Assembly: GCF_000376985.1 (NCBI RefSeq)
Contig: NZ_AQYA01000033.1
Span: 62,001-126,000, forward strand
Source of the DNA: Streptococcus henryi DSM 19005
Lineage (GTDB): Bacteria > Bacillota > Bacilli > Lactobacillales > Streptococcaceae
Length of the DNA stretch: 64,000 bases
Direction: 5' to 3'
Under the pieces are notes generated by a model. It searched no databases. It had not been told where the DNA came from and worked only from the letters and a program-made list of their open reading frames with translations. Position 1 is the stretch's first letter, and each line of letters opens with the position of its first letter. This document shows positions 55,472 through 64,000 of the stretch, piece by piece. The position numbers and the translations under genes were made by a program.

Positions 55472-58174
55472 ATGAAGCCATTAAGATTTAAAAATGATAC
55501 TGGGGAGTTCACTATTCAACAACCCGAAAATATCAGTTCCTTGTACTTTCCACTTGCTTCTGAAGTTGGTTTAAAGAGTGCTATTACGCCAAACTTAGGC
55601 GGTGATAGCAAAATCAATCAAGAAACTTTTCTACTTGAGCCAGTGAGCGTAGATAATCTTCACAATAATCGTTCAACTAGAAATTTTTGGATACGTAATC
55701 AAGACGGGACAGTAGAATCAATCTCAGGTGCTTCTGCTCAACAAGAAGCTGATAAATTTACTGATAATCAAGAAGACAGTCAACTAACAGCTGGCTTGAT
55801 GTGGCAAAAATTGGACCGTCAGCTCAGCAGACTTAACCTTAAAGTAGAGACAACTACATTTATTCCTCGTGAAGATAATGTTGAAATCATGCAAATTTCG
55901 GTAACAAATACCGCAGATGTCGCTCAGGAACTAACTGCCTATGCTGCGATTCCAATTTTTGGTCGTAGTGCAGATAATATCCGTGATCACCGTAATGTAA
56001 CGTCAATGCTTCATCGAATCAAAACGACAAAAACAGGTATTGAAGTTTGCCCTACTATGTCATTTGATGAACGCGGACACCAATTAAATCAAGAAATCTA
56101 TTATGTTCTTGGTTTTGATGAAGATGGAAATACTCCACAAGAATTTTATCCTACAGTTGAATCCTTTATTGGGGAGGGCGGAAGCTTTATCCACCCACGC
56201 GCAGTCTATCAATCCTACGAAGGAGTTTCTTCTGATAATCAAATTGATGGTCGCGAAGCCATGGGAGCTTTTCGATTTGATAACTTTACTTTATCTGCAG
56301 GAGAAAGTAAGCGCTTTACTATCCTTTTAGGTATTGATCGCAATGAAGACTCAATCAAATCAATAGGAGAAAAATATAGCAAACTTGGGACAGTACAAGA
56401 GGTTTTAGAAGAAACGAAACAATATTGGCAAGATAAAGTTACTGTAGATTTCAAAACCGGAGACAGTAATTTTGACAATTATATGAAGTGGGTCTGCTTC
56501 CAACCATTTTTGCGTCGTATTTTTGGTTGTTCTTTCCTTCCTCATCATGATTATGGTAGAGGGGGCCGAGGATGGCGTGACTTATGGCAAGATTGTCTCT
56601 CACTTCTTCTCATGGAACCTAGTCAAGTGGGGCACATGATTGTCAATAATTTCAAAGGTGTACGTCTAGACGGTACAAATGCTACTATTATCGGTGATGG
56701 AGATGGTAACTTCTTAGCCGACCGAAATGGTATTAGCCGAGTTTGGATGGACCATGCCCTATGGCCATTAATTACAACAAAACTTTATATTGATCAGACT
56801 GGTGATGTTGATATCCTGACAAAACAAGTCTCATATTTCAAAGATCCACACGTAAAACGTGGCACTACTCTAGATGAAGCCTGGAATGATGCGTATGGCA
56901 ATGAGCAACGTTCAGAGGATGGTACTATTTATACAGGTAGCATTCTAGAGCACCTACTCATTCAACACCTAACAGGATTCTATGAAGTTGGTCAACATAA
57001 CATCTACCGCTTAAGAGGCGCTGATTGGAATGATGCACTTGACATGGCTAATGAAAATGGAGAAAGTGTTGCTTTTACTGCTGCCTATTCTGGTAATCTG
57101 ATGGAATTGGCTGCACTTATAAGACTACTTGAAAGTCAAACACAAACTCAATCAGTTGAAATTTTGGAAGAGATTGGTCTCCTCCTTAAGAAAGATACTG
57201 CAATATATGATAATGTTGGTCGTAAACATCAAATTCTTGATGCCTACACTAACCAATGTCTCCATAACGTAAACGGACGTAAAGTTACTATTCCCCTTTC
57301 TGAGTTGGCACTCAATCTTATTCAAAAAGCAACATGGCTTCGCCAACACTTGCAACAAGAAGAATGGATTGACCTTAACGAGGAAGAAGGATGGTACAAC
57401 AGTTATTATGACGACAATGGACGTCCAACTGATGGTGATTACAATGGTCGTATCCACATGATGTTAACTGGACAAGTTTTCCCAATCATGAATTTTGTAG
57501 CAACAGATAAGCAAATTCAAAAAATTACAAGGAGTGCCGATCACTACCTCTATCGTAAAGAAATTGGTGGTTATCGTTTGAATACTGACTTTAAAGAAAT
57601 CAAATCAGACCTTGGTCGCATGTTTGGATTTGCTTATGGTGAAAAAGAAAACGGTGCCGTTTTCTCTCATATGACAGTCATGTATGCAAATGCACTCTAT
57701 CGCCGTGGATTTGCTAAAGAAGGATGGAAAGCTCTAAAAACTCTCGCTGATACTTCTCTTGACTTCGAAACCAGTCATATCTTCCCTGGTATTCCCGAGT
57801 ACTTCCGTGCTGATGGACGTGGAGTTTACCACTACCTAACAGGGGCTGCTAGCTGGTATATGTTAACTATGGTAACCGAAGTGTTCGGTGTTCAAGGTAG
57901 GGCGGGTGACCTCGTTCTTCATCCTAAACTCTTGGCTGAACAATTTGATGAAAATGGCAAAGCTTCTATCACTACTCAATTCTCTGGAAAAACATTCCAA
58001 ATCAACTATGATAATCCAAATCATAAAGGCTTTGGAGACTATGTTATTACATCGGCTGAATGTAATGGAATTGAACTCAGCATCACCGATGACTCCTATG
58101 CTTTCTTATCAAAAGAGAAATTAGCAAAACTAAATAGCGAAGAAAGTCATCAAATTAACATTACGCTACAATAA
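55472..58174 (+). CDS. GH94 glycoside phosphorylase, long type (cellodextrin/laminaribiose-phosphorylase-like)
   Basis: This 900-residue cytoplasmic enzyme starts at ATG 55472, preceded by AAGGAG at the right distance; an in-frame ATG at 55304 would add a hydrophobic, AT-rich leader without an RBS. The catalytic segment RLRGADWNDALDMANENGESVAF carries the general-acid Asp of GH94, and HYLTGAASWYML matches the phosphate-site loop. At 900 residues it is closer to laminaribiose or cellodextrin phosphorylases than to cellobiose phosphorylase (~800). It likely releases glucose 1-phosphate from an imported beta-glucan oligosaccharide. Linkage preference cannot be read from the sequence. Confidence 0.88.
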   Translation: MKPLRFKNDTGEFTIQQPENISSLYFPLASEVGLKSAITPNLGGDSKINQETFLLEPVSVDNLHNNRSTRNFWIRNQDGTVESISGASAQQEADKFTDNQEDSQLTAGLMWQKLDRQLSRLNLKVETTTFIPREDNVEIMQISVTNTADVAQELTAYAAIPIFGRSADNIRDHRNVTSMLHRIKTTKTGIEVCPTMSFDERGHQLNQEIYYVLGFDEDGNTPQEFYPTVESFIGEGGSFIHPRAVYQSYEGVSSDNQIDGREAMGAFRFDNFTLSAGESKRFTILLGIDRNEDSIKSIGEKYSKLGTVQEVLEETKQYWQDKVTVDFKTGDSNFDNYMKWVCFQPFLRRIFGCSFLPHHDYGRGGRGWRDLWQDCLSLLLMEPSQVGHMIVNNFKGVRLDGTNATIIGDGDGNFLADRNGISRVWMDHALWPLITTKLYIDQTGDVDILTKQVSYFKDPHVKRGTTLDEAWNDAYGNEQRSEDGTIYTGSILEHLLIQHLTGFYEVGQHNIYRLRGADWNDALDMANENGESVAFTAAYSGNLMELAALIRLLESQTQTQSVEILEEIGLLLKKDTAIYDNVGRKHQILDAYTNQCLHNVNGRKVTIPLSELALNLIQKATWLRQHLQQEEWIDLNEEEGWYNSYYDDNGRPTDGDYNGRIHMMLTGQVFPIMNFVATDKQIQKITRSADHYLYRKEIGGYRLNTDFKEIKSDLGRMFGFAYGEKENGAVFSHMTVMYANALYRRGFAKEGWKALKTLADTSLDFETSHIFPGIPEYFRADGRGVYHYLTGAASWYMLTMVTEVFGVQGRAGDLVLHPKLLAEQFDENGKASITTQFSGKTFQINYDNPNHKGFGDYVITSAECNGIELSITDDSYAFLSKEKLAKLNSEESHQINITLQ

Positions 58175-58222
58175 ATAGCTGTACATAAGATAAGACAAGT
58201 TACCAACACAGTACTCTCCTTA

Positions 58223-58293
58223 GTGACAAAAAAGAGTTCGCCAAGAATCTATTCTCTATCCTTAAATTTAGATTCTTGGTCTACTTTTGTCAC
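58223..58293. repeat. 71-base long inverted repeat between the GH94 genes
   Basis: Outer arms GTGACAAAA / TTTTGTCAC (9 bp) and inner arms CCAAGAATCTA / TAGATTCTTGG (11 bp) pair perfectly around a 17-base loop. It lies 48 bases after the first GH94 stop. No T-run follows, so it may be an mRNA-stabilising hairpin or a small repeat element rather than a simple terminator. Confidence 0.75.
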
Positions 58294-58483
58294 ACGAAGT
58301 GCTAGGAACTGTTAAAAATAGTTATAAATAAATTGAAACTACTGATTCTGTATCTTATTTAATTAAAAACAGCCTGAAAGTGATGTCAAAAAGTAAACTT
58401 ACCTCAAGCACACTCAGTTAGCAACAATTTTTTATTTTGATAATGCATTTTTAGATTTAATATTACACAAAAAGGGGATTTTC

Positions 58484-60895
58484 ATGAAATACGGTTATTT
58501 CGATGATGTCAATCGTGAATATGTGATTGACAGACCTGATACTCCAACTCCTTGGGTTAACTACCTAGGTTCACCAGAGTACGGAGCAATCATTTCAAAC
58601 AACGCAGGTGGTTACAGCTTTGCCAAATCTGGCGCTAATGGCCGTATCCTCCGTTATGTCTTCAACAACTTTGACCAACCAGGTCGCTACATTTACCTTC
58701 GTGACGATGATAATCAAGACTTCTGGTCTGCTTCTTGGCAACCAGTTGGAAAAGACTTGAAAGACTACATCAGTAAATGTCACCACGGCCTTGGCTACAC
58801 TAAAATGGTAGCTGATTACGCAGGCATTCATTCAGAAGCTACTTATTATGTTCCTAAAGGTAAAAGCTACGAAGTTTGGGCCATTGAAGTGACAAACACT
58901 TCAGACCAAGAACGTCATTTGACATTAACTGGTTATGCTGAGTTTACTAACCACAGCAACTACGAGCAAGACCAAGTCAACCTCCAATACTCACTTTTCA
59001 TTTCGCGCACAGCATTCCAAGAAAACCGTATCGTTCAACAAATTCACGGGAATCTTAACGCTCTTGAGGAAGATGAACAAGTTGATGAAAAAAATGTTAC
59101 CGAACGCTTCTTTGGTCTAGCAGGTAATCCCGTTTCTTCTTTCTGTGGCGATAAGAAGGCCTTTCTAGGGCGCTACAATGGCTACGATAAACCTCTTGGA
59201 GTCACTTCAGGTGACCTTGGAGACACCAATAACTACAACGAAAATCCTTGTGGTGCTCTTGCAAGTAAAGTAACACTTGCACCTAATGAAAGTAAGACTC
59301 TTGTCTTCCTACTGGGTGAAAAATATTCTAATGAAGCACAAGCTATTGTTGACAGTTACAAAGATGCCAAAACAACCGTCCAAGCCGAAGTTGACGAGCT
59401 CCGCGCAGAGTGGGGCGGACGCCTAGAGAGCTTGCAAGTCAAAACACCAAGTCCTGTCTTTGACACTATGATCAACACTTGGAATGCTTACAACTGCTAC
59501 ATGACCTTTATCTGGTCACGTGCTGCTTCTCTCATTTACTGTGGACTACGTAACGGTTACGGCTACCGAGATACTGTTCAAGATATTCAAGGAATTATCC
59601 ACTTAGCTCCTGAAATGGCTGTGGATAAGATTCGTTTCATGTTATCAGCACAAGTTGATAACGGCGGTGGACTGCCACTGGTTAAATTCACTCACAACCC
59701 TGGTCATGAGGACACTCCAGACGATGCATCCTACGTTCAAGAAACTGGGCACCCAGCCTATCGTGCTGACGATGCTCTCTGGCTTTTCCCAACTGTCTAT
59801 AAATATATTTCTGAAACTGGAAACACTGCTTTCCTTGATGAAGTTATTCCTTATGCCAACAAGGGAGAGGCTACCGTTTACGACCACTTGAAAGCTGCTA
59901 TTCAGTTCTCAATGGATAACCTTGGGCCACATGGTATGCCAGCTGGACTTCACGCTGACTGGAACGACTGCCTCCGTCTTGGAGCACAAGGTGAATCATC
60001 ATTTGTCGCTCTGCAATACTACTACGCCCTAAGTATTCTAAAAATCTTCGCTAAACAAAAAGCAGATACAGAATACCTGACTTTCCTTGATTCTGAACAA
60101 GAGTCAATGGGAGAAAAAATTCAGGAGCTTTGCTGGGACGATGATCGATTCGTACGTGGCTACACTGAAGCAGGTGAGCGTATCGGAGAAGCTTGCGCAC
60201 CTGAAGCAAATATGTGGCTCAACCCTCAAAGCTGGGCAGTTATTAGCGGCCTTGCTGACGACAGACAAGCTGAGCTAGCTATGGACAATGTCTTTAACCG
60301 CCTCAATACAAGTTACGGTGCTATCCTCATGGACCCTCCATACCATAAACATGCTTTCGATGGTGCCCTTGCTGTTATTTATAACCAAGGAAATAAGGAA
60401 AATGCCGGTATCTTCTCTCAATCTCAAGGCTGGTTGATTCTGGCAGAGGCCCTTCGCGGACAAGGTGAGCGTGCCTTCACATACTTTATGGAAAATGCTC
60501 CCGCTGCACAGAACGATCAAGCTGATATTCGTCAATTGGAACCCTACTGTTATGGACAATTTACTGAAGGTCCAGCAAGTCCTAACCACGGTCACTCTCA
60601 TGTTCACTGGTTAACCGGAACAGCATCAACCGTCATGGTGGGATGTGTTGAAGGTATCTTGGGACTCCGTCCAGACCTTGACGGTCTCAAACTAGCACCA
60701 GCCATTCCAAAAGATTGGGACAGCTTTACAATGGATAAGAACTTCCGTGGTAAAGAACTTCATATCACAGTGGAAAACCCAAATCATAAAGAATCAGGTT
60801 TCAGTAAGCTTATCCTAAATGGGCAAGAACTACCTGAAGCTTATCTACCAGAAGACCTCCTCCTAGATCAAAACGAGATTACTCTCGTACTATAA
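58484..60895 (+). CDS. Cellobiose phosphorylase (GH94)
   Basis: This 803-residue cytoplasmic enzyme has the typical cellobiose phosphorylase N-terminus (MKYGYFDDVNREYVIDRPDT) and TPWVNYLGSPEYGAIISNNAGG-type segment. The catalytic GLHADWNDCLRLG holds the general-acid Asp, and HWLTGTASTVMV forms the phosphate site. It splits cellobiose with phosphate into glucose 1-phosphate and glucose, saving one ATP. AAAGGGG stands seven bases before the ATG. Length is normal. It complements the longer GH94 enzyme upstream, and the intervening 309 bases hold a long hairpin, so the two may be separately expressed. Confidence 0.94.
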   Translation: MKYGYFDDVNREYVIDRPDTPTPWVNYLGSPEYGAIISNNAGGYSFAKSGANGRILRYVFNNFDQPGRYIYLRDDDNQDFWSASWQPVGKDLKDYISKCHHGLGYTKMVADYAGIHSEATYYVPKGKSYEVWAIEVTNTSDQERHLTLTGYAEFTNHSNYEQDQVNLQYSLFISRTAFQENRIVQQIHGNLNALEEDEQVDEKNVTERFFGLAGNPVSSFCGDKKAFLGRYNGYDKPLGVTSGDLGDTNNYNENPCGALASKVTLAPNESKTLVFLLGEKYSNEAQAIVDSYKDAKTTVQAEVDELRAEWGGRLESLQVKTPSPVFDTMINTWNAYNCYMTFIWSRAASLIYCGLRNGYGYRDTVQDIQGIIHLAPEMAVDKIRFMLSAQVDNGGGLPLVKFTHNPGHEDTPDDASYVQETGHPAYRADDALWLFPTVYKYISETGNTAFLDEVIPYANKGEATVYDHLKAAIQFSMDNLGPHGMPAGLHADWNDCLRLGAQGESSFVALQYYYALSILKIFAKQKADTEYLTFLDSEQESMGEKIQELCWDDDRFVRGYTEAGERIGEACAPEANMWLNPQSWAVISGLADDRQAELAMDNVFNRLNTSYGAILMDPPYHKHAFDGALAVIYNQGNKENAGIFSQSQGWLILAEALRGQGERAFTYFMENAPAAQNDQADIRQLEPYCYGQFTEGPASPNHGHSHVHWLTGTASTVMVGCVEGILGLRPDLDGLKLAPAIPKDWDSFTMDKNFRGKELHITVENPNHKESGFSKLILNGQELPEAYLPEDLLLDQNEITLVL

Positions 60896-60899
60896 AACG

Positions 60900-60934
60900 T
60901 AACCCCCATCGTGCTTGTGATGGGGGTTAATTTT
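60900..60934 (+). terminator. Terminator after cellobiose phosphorylase
   Basis: A perfect 11-bp stem (TAACCCCCATC / GATGGGGGTTA) with an 8-base loop is followed by ATTTTG. It is probably bidirectional, as the PAP2 gene ends on the other strand at 60938. Confidence 0.9.
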
Positions 60935-60937
60935 GTA

Positions 60938-61435
60938 TTAAAAAATAAAAACTAAGAATCCAGCAAGAATACCAAGCAGCATACCAACCAAGACATCTTT
61001 GGGATAATGAACGCCACCTAGAACACGGCAAAGGGCTAGTATAGCTGAAAAGATTAGTAAAAGAATTCCTAAATATAGATTAAGACTGAGAAAGCACATG
61101 GAAATGATTGTTGCTGAAAAGACGTGTCGACTCGGCATAGATTGTCCCTTTGTATCCTTTTTGATTAAGGGATCAAGGTCCCAGTTCTCGTAAGGACGTT
61201 TTTGATTTATTAATTTCCGCAATCCGCTGACTAGGACAAAGGAAATTCCTGGTACAAGAATATAGATTAACAGTCGCTCAGGCAGCTTCCATGCTAGGTA
61301 AGCCAATAAAAGGGGATAAAATAAATACATTAACTTGGTCACACTGCCATTTAATAGTTCCAAAAGTTTAAGAGCAAGCAGTGACTTACGAAGAGATACA
61401 GTTATTGCTTGGTAGTATTGGGCATAGTTTTTCAT
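60938..61435 (-). CDS. PAP2-family membrane phosphatase
   Basis: This 165-residue protein has about five membrane helices and the three PAP2 motifs: KLINQKRPY, SMPSRHVFSA and RVLGGVHYPKDVLVG, with the catalytic His residues. It could dephosphorylate undecaprenyl pyrophosphate or a phospholipid; which one is not shown by sequence. Its ATG overlaps the stop of the DUF2200 gene by four bases. Confidence 0.85.
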   Translation of the reverse strand: MKNYAQYYQAITVSLRKSLLALKLLELLNGSVTKLMYLFYPLLLAYLAWKLPERLLIYILVPGISFVLVSGLRKLINQKRPYENWDLDPLIKKDTKGQSMPSRHVFSATIISMCFLSLNLYLGILLLIFSAILALCRVLGGVHYPKDVLVGMLLGILAGFLVFIF

Positions 61436-61788
61436 ACTTGATACTTCCCGATAATATCAGTAACAGATTTCCCCTTAGCCAACCAGTCTACCAAGCGGTC
61501 AAGTCTACGGATTTCCTGCATGAGGGGATCTTCGATGGTTTCAATCTGTACGCCACAGATTTTTCCTGTAATATTAACACGAAAAGGTGTGTAATGAGGT
61601 GCCTGTCGAAAGAAATCTCCATAAGTTATGTCCGATGTAAAGAGGTCTTCCAGTCTTTCCAAATCGTAACCTGTCAGCCAACTGGTTAAATCAAACACAT
61701 CTTGCCTTGTCTTACCTTTACGCTCTGCCTTTGCAATCAGAGCCTGAAAAACTCCAGGAAAAGTCATATTATAAATCCGATGACTCAT
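61432..61788 (-). CDS. DUF2200 family protein
   Basis: This 118-residue soluble protein starts SHRIYNMTFPGVFQALIAKAERKG, the DUF2200 signature, and includes LTGYDLERLEDLF and FRVNITGKICGVQIE. Function is unknown. It forms a two-gene operon with the PAP2 gene. Confidence 0.8.
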   Translation of the reverse strand: MSHRIYNMTFPGVFQALIAKAERKGKTRQDVFDLTSWLTGYDLERLEDLFTSDITYGDFFRQAPHYTPFRVNITGKICGVQIETIEDPLMQEIRRLDRLVDWLAKGKSVTDIIGKYQV

Positions 61789-61956
61789 ATATTCTCCTTA
61801 ACTCATCTTAAATTATGATAAATCCATTGTATCAAAAAATGGCTACCTTTAGTAGCCAGATGACTAGTCTATATAACAATCATCAACCTTTTCATTGACT
61901 TTCCATCTAATCCTCATAAGTACGAATTGCTGACTAGCTTTTTTAAGAGTCTAAAA

Positions 61957-61988
61957 AGCTGTTCCAAACATTTTTTTCTGAAACAGCT
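61957..61988 (-). terminator. Terminator after the PTS IIA gene
   Basis: AGCTGTT (61957-61963) and AACAGCT (61982-61988) form a stem around an 18-base T-rich loop; on the minus strand TTTTTAG follows. It is 22 bases after the IIA stop. Confidence 0.75.
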
Positions 61989-62009
61989 CTTTTAGATTAA
62001 GGCAAATCT

Positions 62010-62327
62010 TTATTTAAGACTTTCAAATCTTTCATAAACATCTATGAACTCTTGAGCAATAAATTTAAATCCTTCTGCACTCATGAGCTGGTCTTCAGCA
62101 TGCATGAGGAGAAGCTTTAAATCTACCTCTTCTTGATTGGCTTCCTTTTGAATAAGTGAAGCGTGAGCGTGGTGACCTTCCGCAAATTCCTTATCTCCTG
62201 CTTTGATTAAGTCTTCTGCTGCAGAGAAATTACCATTTTTAGCTTCCTGAATTGCTTCGATATATGATGAGCGTGCAGAACCTACAGAAGCAATGATTTG
62301 AAATGCAACTAATTCGATACCTTCCAT
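62010..62327 (-). CDS. PTS lactose/cellobiose-type EIIA
   Basis: This 105-residue protein is an all-helical EIIA of the lactose/cellobiose family. The phospho-accepting His is in AEGHHAHASLIQKEA; the downstream Asp/Gln segment LLLMHAEDQLMSAE is typical. It passes phosphate from HPr to the IIB protein encoded just upstream. It is the last gene of IIC-IIB-IIA. Confidence 0.93.
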   Translation of the reverse strand: MEGIELVAFQIIASVGSARSSYIEAIQEAKNGNFSAAEDLIKAGDKEFAEGHHAHASLIQKEANQEEVDLKLLLMHAEDQLMSAEGFKFIAQEFIDVYERFESLK

Positions 62328-62333
62328 TGATTC

Positions 62334-62636
62334 CTAGTCCCCCAATAATTCTTTAACACGTTCAACAATTTTTTGTCCATTCATAGTGCCGTATGCTTGA
62401 ATATCCATAGCTTCAACTGGTTTATCGGGATACATACCTTTTACTTTATTGAGATTGAAACGAATTTGTGGGCCAAGAAGAATGACATCTGCGTCTTTAC
62501 CAGTTTCATCAACCGTTGATACTGGATGAGCATCTACTGAGATATCGTAACCAATGCTATCGGCAAATTCTCGCATTTTATTCATTAATAGTGATGTTGA
62601 CATACCTGCTGAACAAACTAAGAGTACTTTTCTCAT
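62334..62636 (-). CDS. PTS lactose/cellobiose-type EIIB
   Basis: This 100-residue protein has the P-loop-like active site VCSAGMSTSLLMNKM with phospho-Cys8, and LLGPQIRFNL. It phosphorylates the sugar carried by EIIC. It is six bases upstream of the IIA gene. Confidence 0.94.
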   Translation of the reverse strand: MRKVLLVCSAGMSTSLLMNKMREFADSIGYDISVDAHPVSTVDETGKDADVILLGPQIRFNLNKVKGMYPDKPVEAMDIQAYGTMNGQKIVERVKELLGD

Positions 62637-62746
62637 TATTAAGATACCAAGGACTTTGTAATCCGCTTGAAAATAAGCAGTGCATTTAGTCCTAGTTTAG
62701 TTAGACAAACTAAACTTTCCTTTCTTTTGATCTATTATTTTTCTTT

Positions 62747-64000
62747 TTAAGCTTGGGCTGCTTGTTCTTCTTTCAATGCTTGGTTATCTGCAATTTTGAA
62801 GAATGGATACCAAATAAACATTTGAACAAAAATAACGGCAATAATTGCTAATCCTAGTTTCCAACCTCCTGTGATAAATGGGCCAACAAATGGAGGCATT
62901 ACCCAAGGAAGTGAAATAGTCGGATTAAATGCTGAACCAACTCCTAAGACATCTAGAGCAAAGATACCCATCAAACCACCTACAAGACTTGCTAAAATCA
63001 TCGGAATGAAGAAAAGTGGGTTAAGCATGATTGGCATCCCAAAAATCATAGGCTCATTAATATTAAAGATGTTAGGGACTACTGCAACATTTCTGAAGAC
63101 TTTGTAACGTTCTGATTTAGCAGTAAACATTGAGAAAGCCAAGGAGAGTGTAGAACCTGTTCCTCCAATGTAACAGAAACCATAGAGAACCGAGAAAGTA
63201 AGATATGGTAACTCAGAAGATGGTGTGCCTGCTAAGAAAGCCTCTGTATTGGCAGTTCCTGCTGACATCAAAACTGGAATGTAAACACTAAGAATTGGAG
63301 CAGGGTGAATACCAAAGAACCAGCAAAGGTTCATGAAAGCGTGGAAGAGAATTAATGACCATGGGTTAGCACCAAAAAGCATAACTGGTTTAGACACCAC
63401 ATTGGCAACCAGATCAAAGATATTACCATAAGAAGTCAAACCAGCTGCATAGCGAACCACAAATACACCAAGGAAAAGAATCATAGACACAAAGGTTGGA
63501 CTTAAAGATTCAGAAACGTTTGGTGGAACTGATGATGGTAATTTGAGTTTAATGTTCTTTTTCATTAGGGCAGAGTAGCTTGCTGCAACCGCAATAGCTG
63601 TAATCATACCAACGAAGATTCCATTACTCCCCATATTAGATTGAGTCAGACCTGCAACACTTGCTTCTCCAACAATAATATTTTGTGGTTGTAAAACAAT
63701 GAAAGATGCTAATGCTAGAACTGCTGCTGTTAAACCATTTTCTTTTTCATTTTTAGCATAATGATAGGCAATAGTTGGTACGATATAAGCTGCCAACAAA
63801 CTTGAAGTTCCTGCTACGATGTCCAACATATGTGGTCCCATACCAGTACTTGCAAGAAATGCTTGCCATGGTTCAAAAGGTAGATTTCCTAGGATAGCAA
63901 AGGCCGCTACACCAAGCGTAATTGGCATAGATGACATCATACCTGCTGTTAAAGCAGAAATAATTTTACTTTCGCTTAGTTTTTGTGCAAATGGGCCCAT
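62747..64000 (-). CDS. PTS lactose/cellobiose-type EIIC, 5' end outside the window
   Basis: At least 417 residues of a membrane EIIC are present, with about ten hydrophobic helices and the family loop IFNINEPMIFGMPIMLNP. The visible sequence begins MGPFAQKLSESKIISAL; relatives have roughly 10-20 more N-terminal residues, so the Met at 64000 is probably internal and the gene is cut by the window edge. With IIB and IIA it imports and phosphorylates a beta-glucoside or similar disaccharide; cellobiose is plausible given the neighbourhood, but the family also takes lactose and chitobiose. Confidence 0.88.
   Translation of the reverse strand: MGPFAQKLSESKIISALTAGMMSSMPITLGVAAFAILGNLPFEPWQAFLASTGMGPHMLDIVAGTSSLLAAYIVPTIAYHYAKNEKENGLTAAVLALASFIVLQPQNIIVGEASVAGLTQSNMGSNGIFVGMITAIAVAASYSALMKKNIKLKLPSSVPPNVSESLSPTFVSMILFLGVFVVRYAAGLTSYGNIFDLVANVVSKPVMLFGANPWSLILFHAFMNLCWFFGIHPAPILSVYIPVLMSAGTANTEAFLAGTPSSELPYLTFSVLYGFCYIGGTGSTLSLAFSMFTAKSERYKVFRNVAVVPNIFNINEPMIFGMPIMLNPLFFIPMILASLVGGLMGIFALDVLGVGSAFNPTISLPWVMPPFVGPFITGGWKLGLAIIAVIFVQMFIWYPFFKIADNQALKEEQAAQA

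Noticed and set aside
58375..58389. Possible CcpA site before cellobiose phosphorylase
   Set aside because: CTGAAAGTGATGTCA misses key bases of the cre consensus, including the central CG.

Overview
The window looks like chromosome of a low-GC streptococcus. The gene order trxB, pncB, nadE, pepC, yjdF, pbp1a, recU, ypsA, gpsB, rnpB matches other streptococci, as do the lia, stk/stp, luxS, mapZ, rny and rsmH-ftsL-pbp2X-mraY neighbourhoods. Three lichenase-type beta-glucanases and two GH94 phosphorylases point to the S. bovis/S. equinus complex (rumen or plant-fed gut). That species-level placement is inference from gene content; no comparison could be run.

Region 1 (1-23.2 kb) is housekeeping and envelope control, mostly on the minus strand: a HAD/cyclophilin fusion, LiaFSR cell-envelope stress system, PASTA kinase and its PP2C phosphatase, rsmB-fmt-priA-rpoZ-gmk, a secreted CHAP protein, RNase Y, luxS (+), the division-site protein MapZ, an rRNA methyltransferase, RNase P RNA, gpsB, ypsA, and the divergent recU-pbp1a pair. 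Region 2 (23.3-41.8 kb) holds pepC, a yjdF gene with its riboswitch, a secreted repeat protein, the NAD salvage pair pncB-nadE, trxB, a TcyABC-type cystine transporter, a DEAD-box helicase, and the cell-wall/division cluster rsmH-ftsL-pbp2X-mraY, then rsmA.

Region 3 (41.8-45.5 kb) is the accessory island and the most interesting part. Between rnmV and rsmA, which I expect to be neighbours in streptococci, sits a retron: a reverse transcriptase with retron signatures (NAxxH, YADD, VTG) fused to a C-terminal TOPRIM-like domain. A roughly 190-200 nt msr-msd RNA lies immediately upstream, with matching a1/a2 inverted repeats, an extended -10 promoter and a G at position 15 that is a candidate branch site. 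Next to it is an Abi_C-type protein with a HEPN-like R-x5/6-H motif. A DUF1697 gene interrupted by one in-frame amber codon lies beside it.

Region 4 (46.9-60.9 kb) reads as a mixed-linkage beta-glucan (lichenan, cereal beta-glucan) utilisation locus. It has an AraC regulator and three GH16 lichenases with three different predicted locations (secreted with a ricin-type lectin domain, no signal peptide, and sortase-anchored). It also has a three-gene ABC oligosaccharide importer without its own ATPase, and two divergent GH94 phosphorylases. Together they could cut the polymer outside, import the oligosaccharides, and split them with phosphate to save ATP. Region 5 (60.9-64 kb) has a PAP2 phosphatase, a DUF2200 protein and a lactose/cellobiose-type PTS whose IIC gene runs off the window.

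Non-coding structure includes a three-copy interspersed repeat with AT-rich terminal inverted repeats (one copy expanded by palindromic 61-bp tandem units), several strong terminators, a long stem-loop between the ABC binding-protein and permease genes, and palindromic operator-like sequences.
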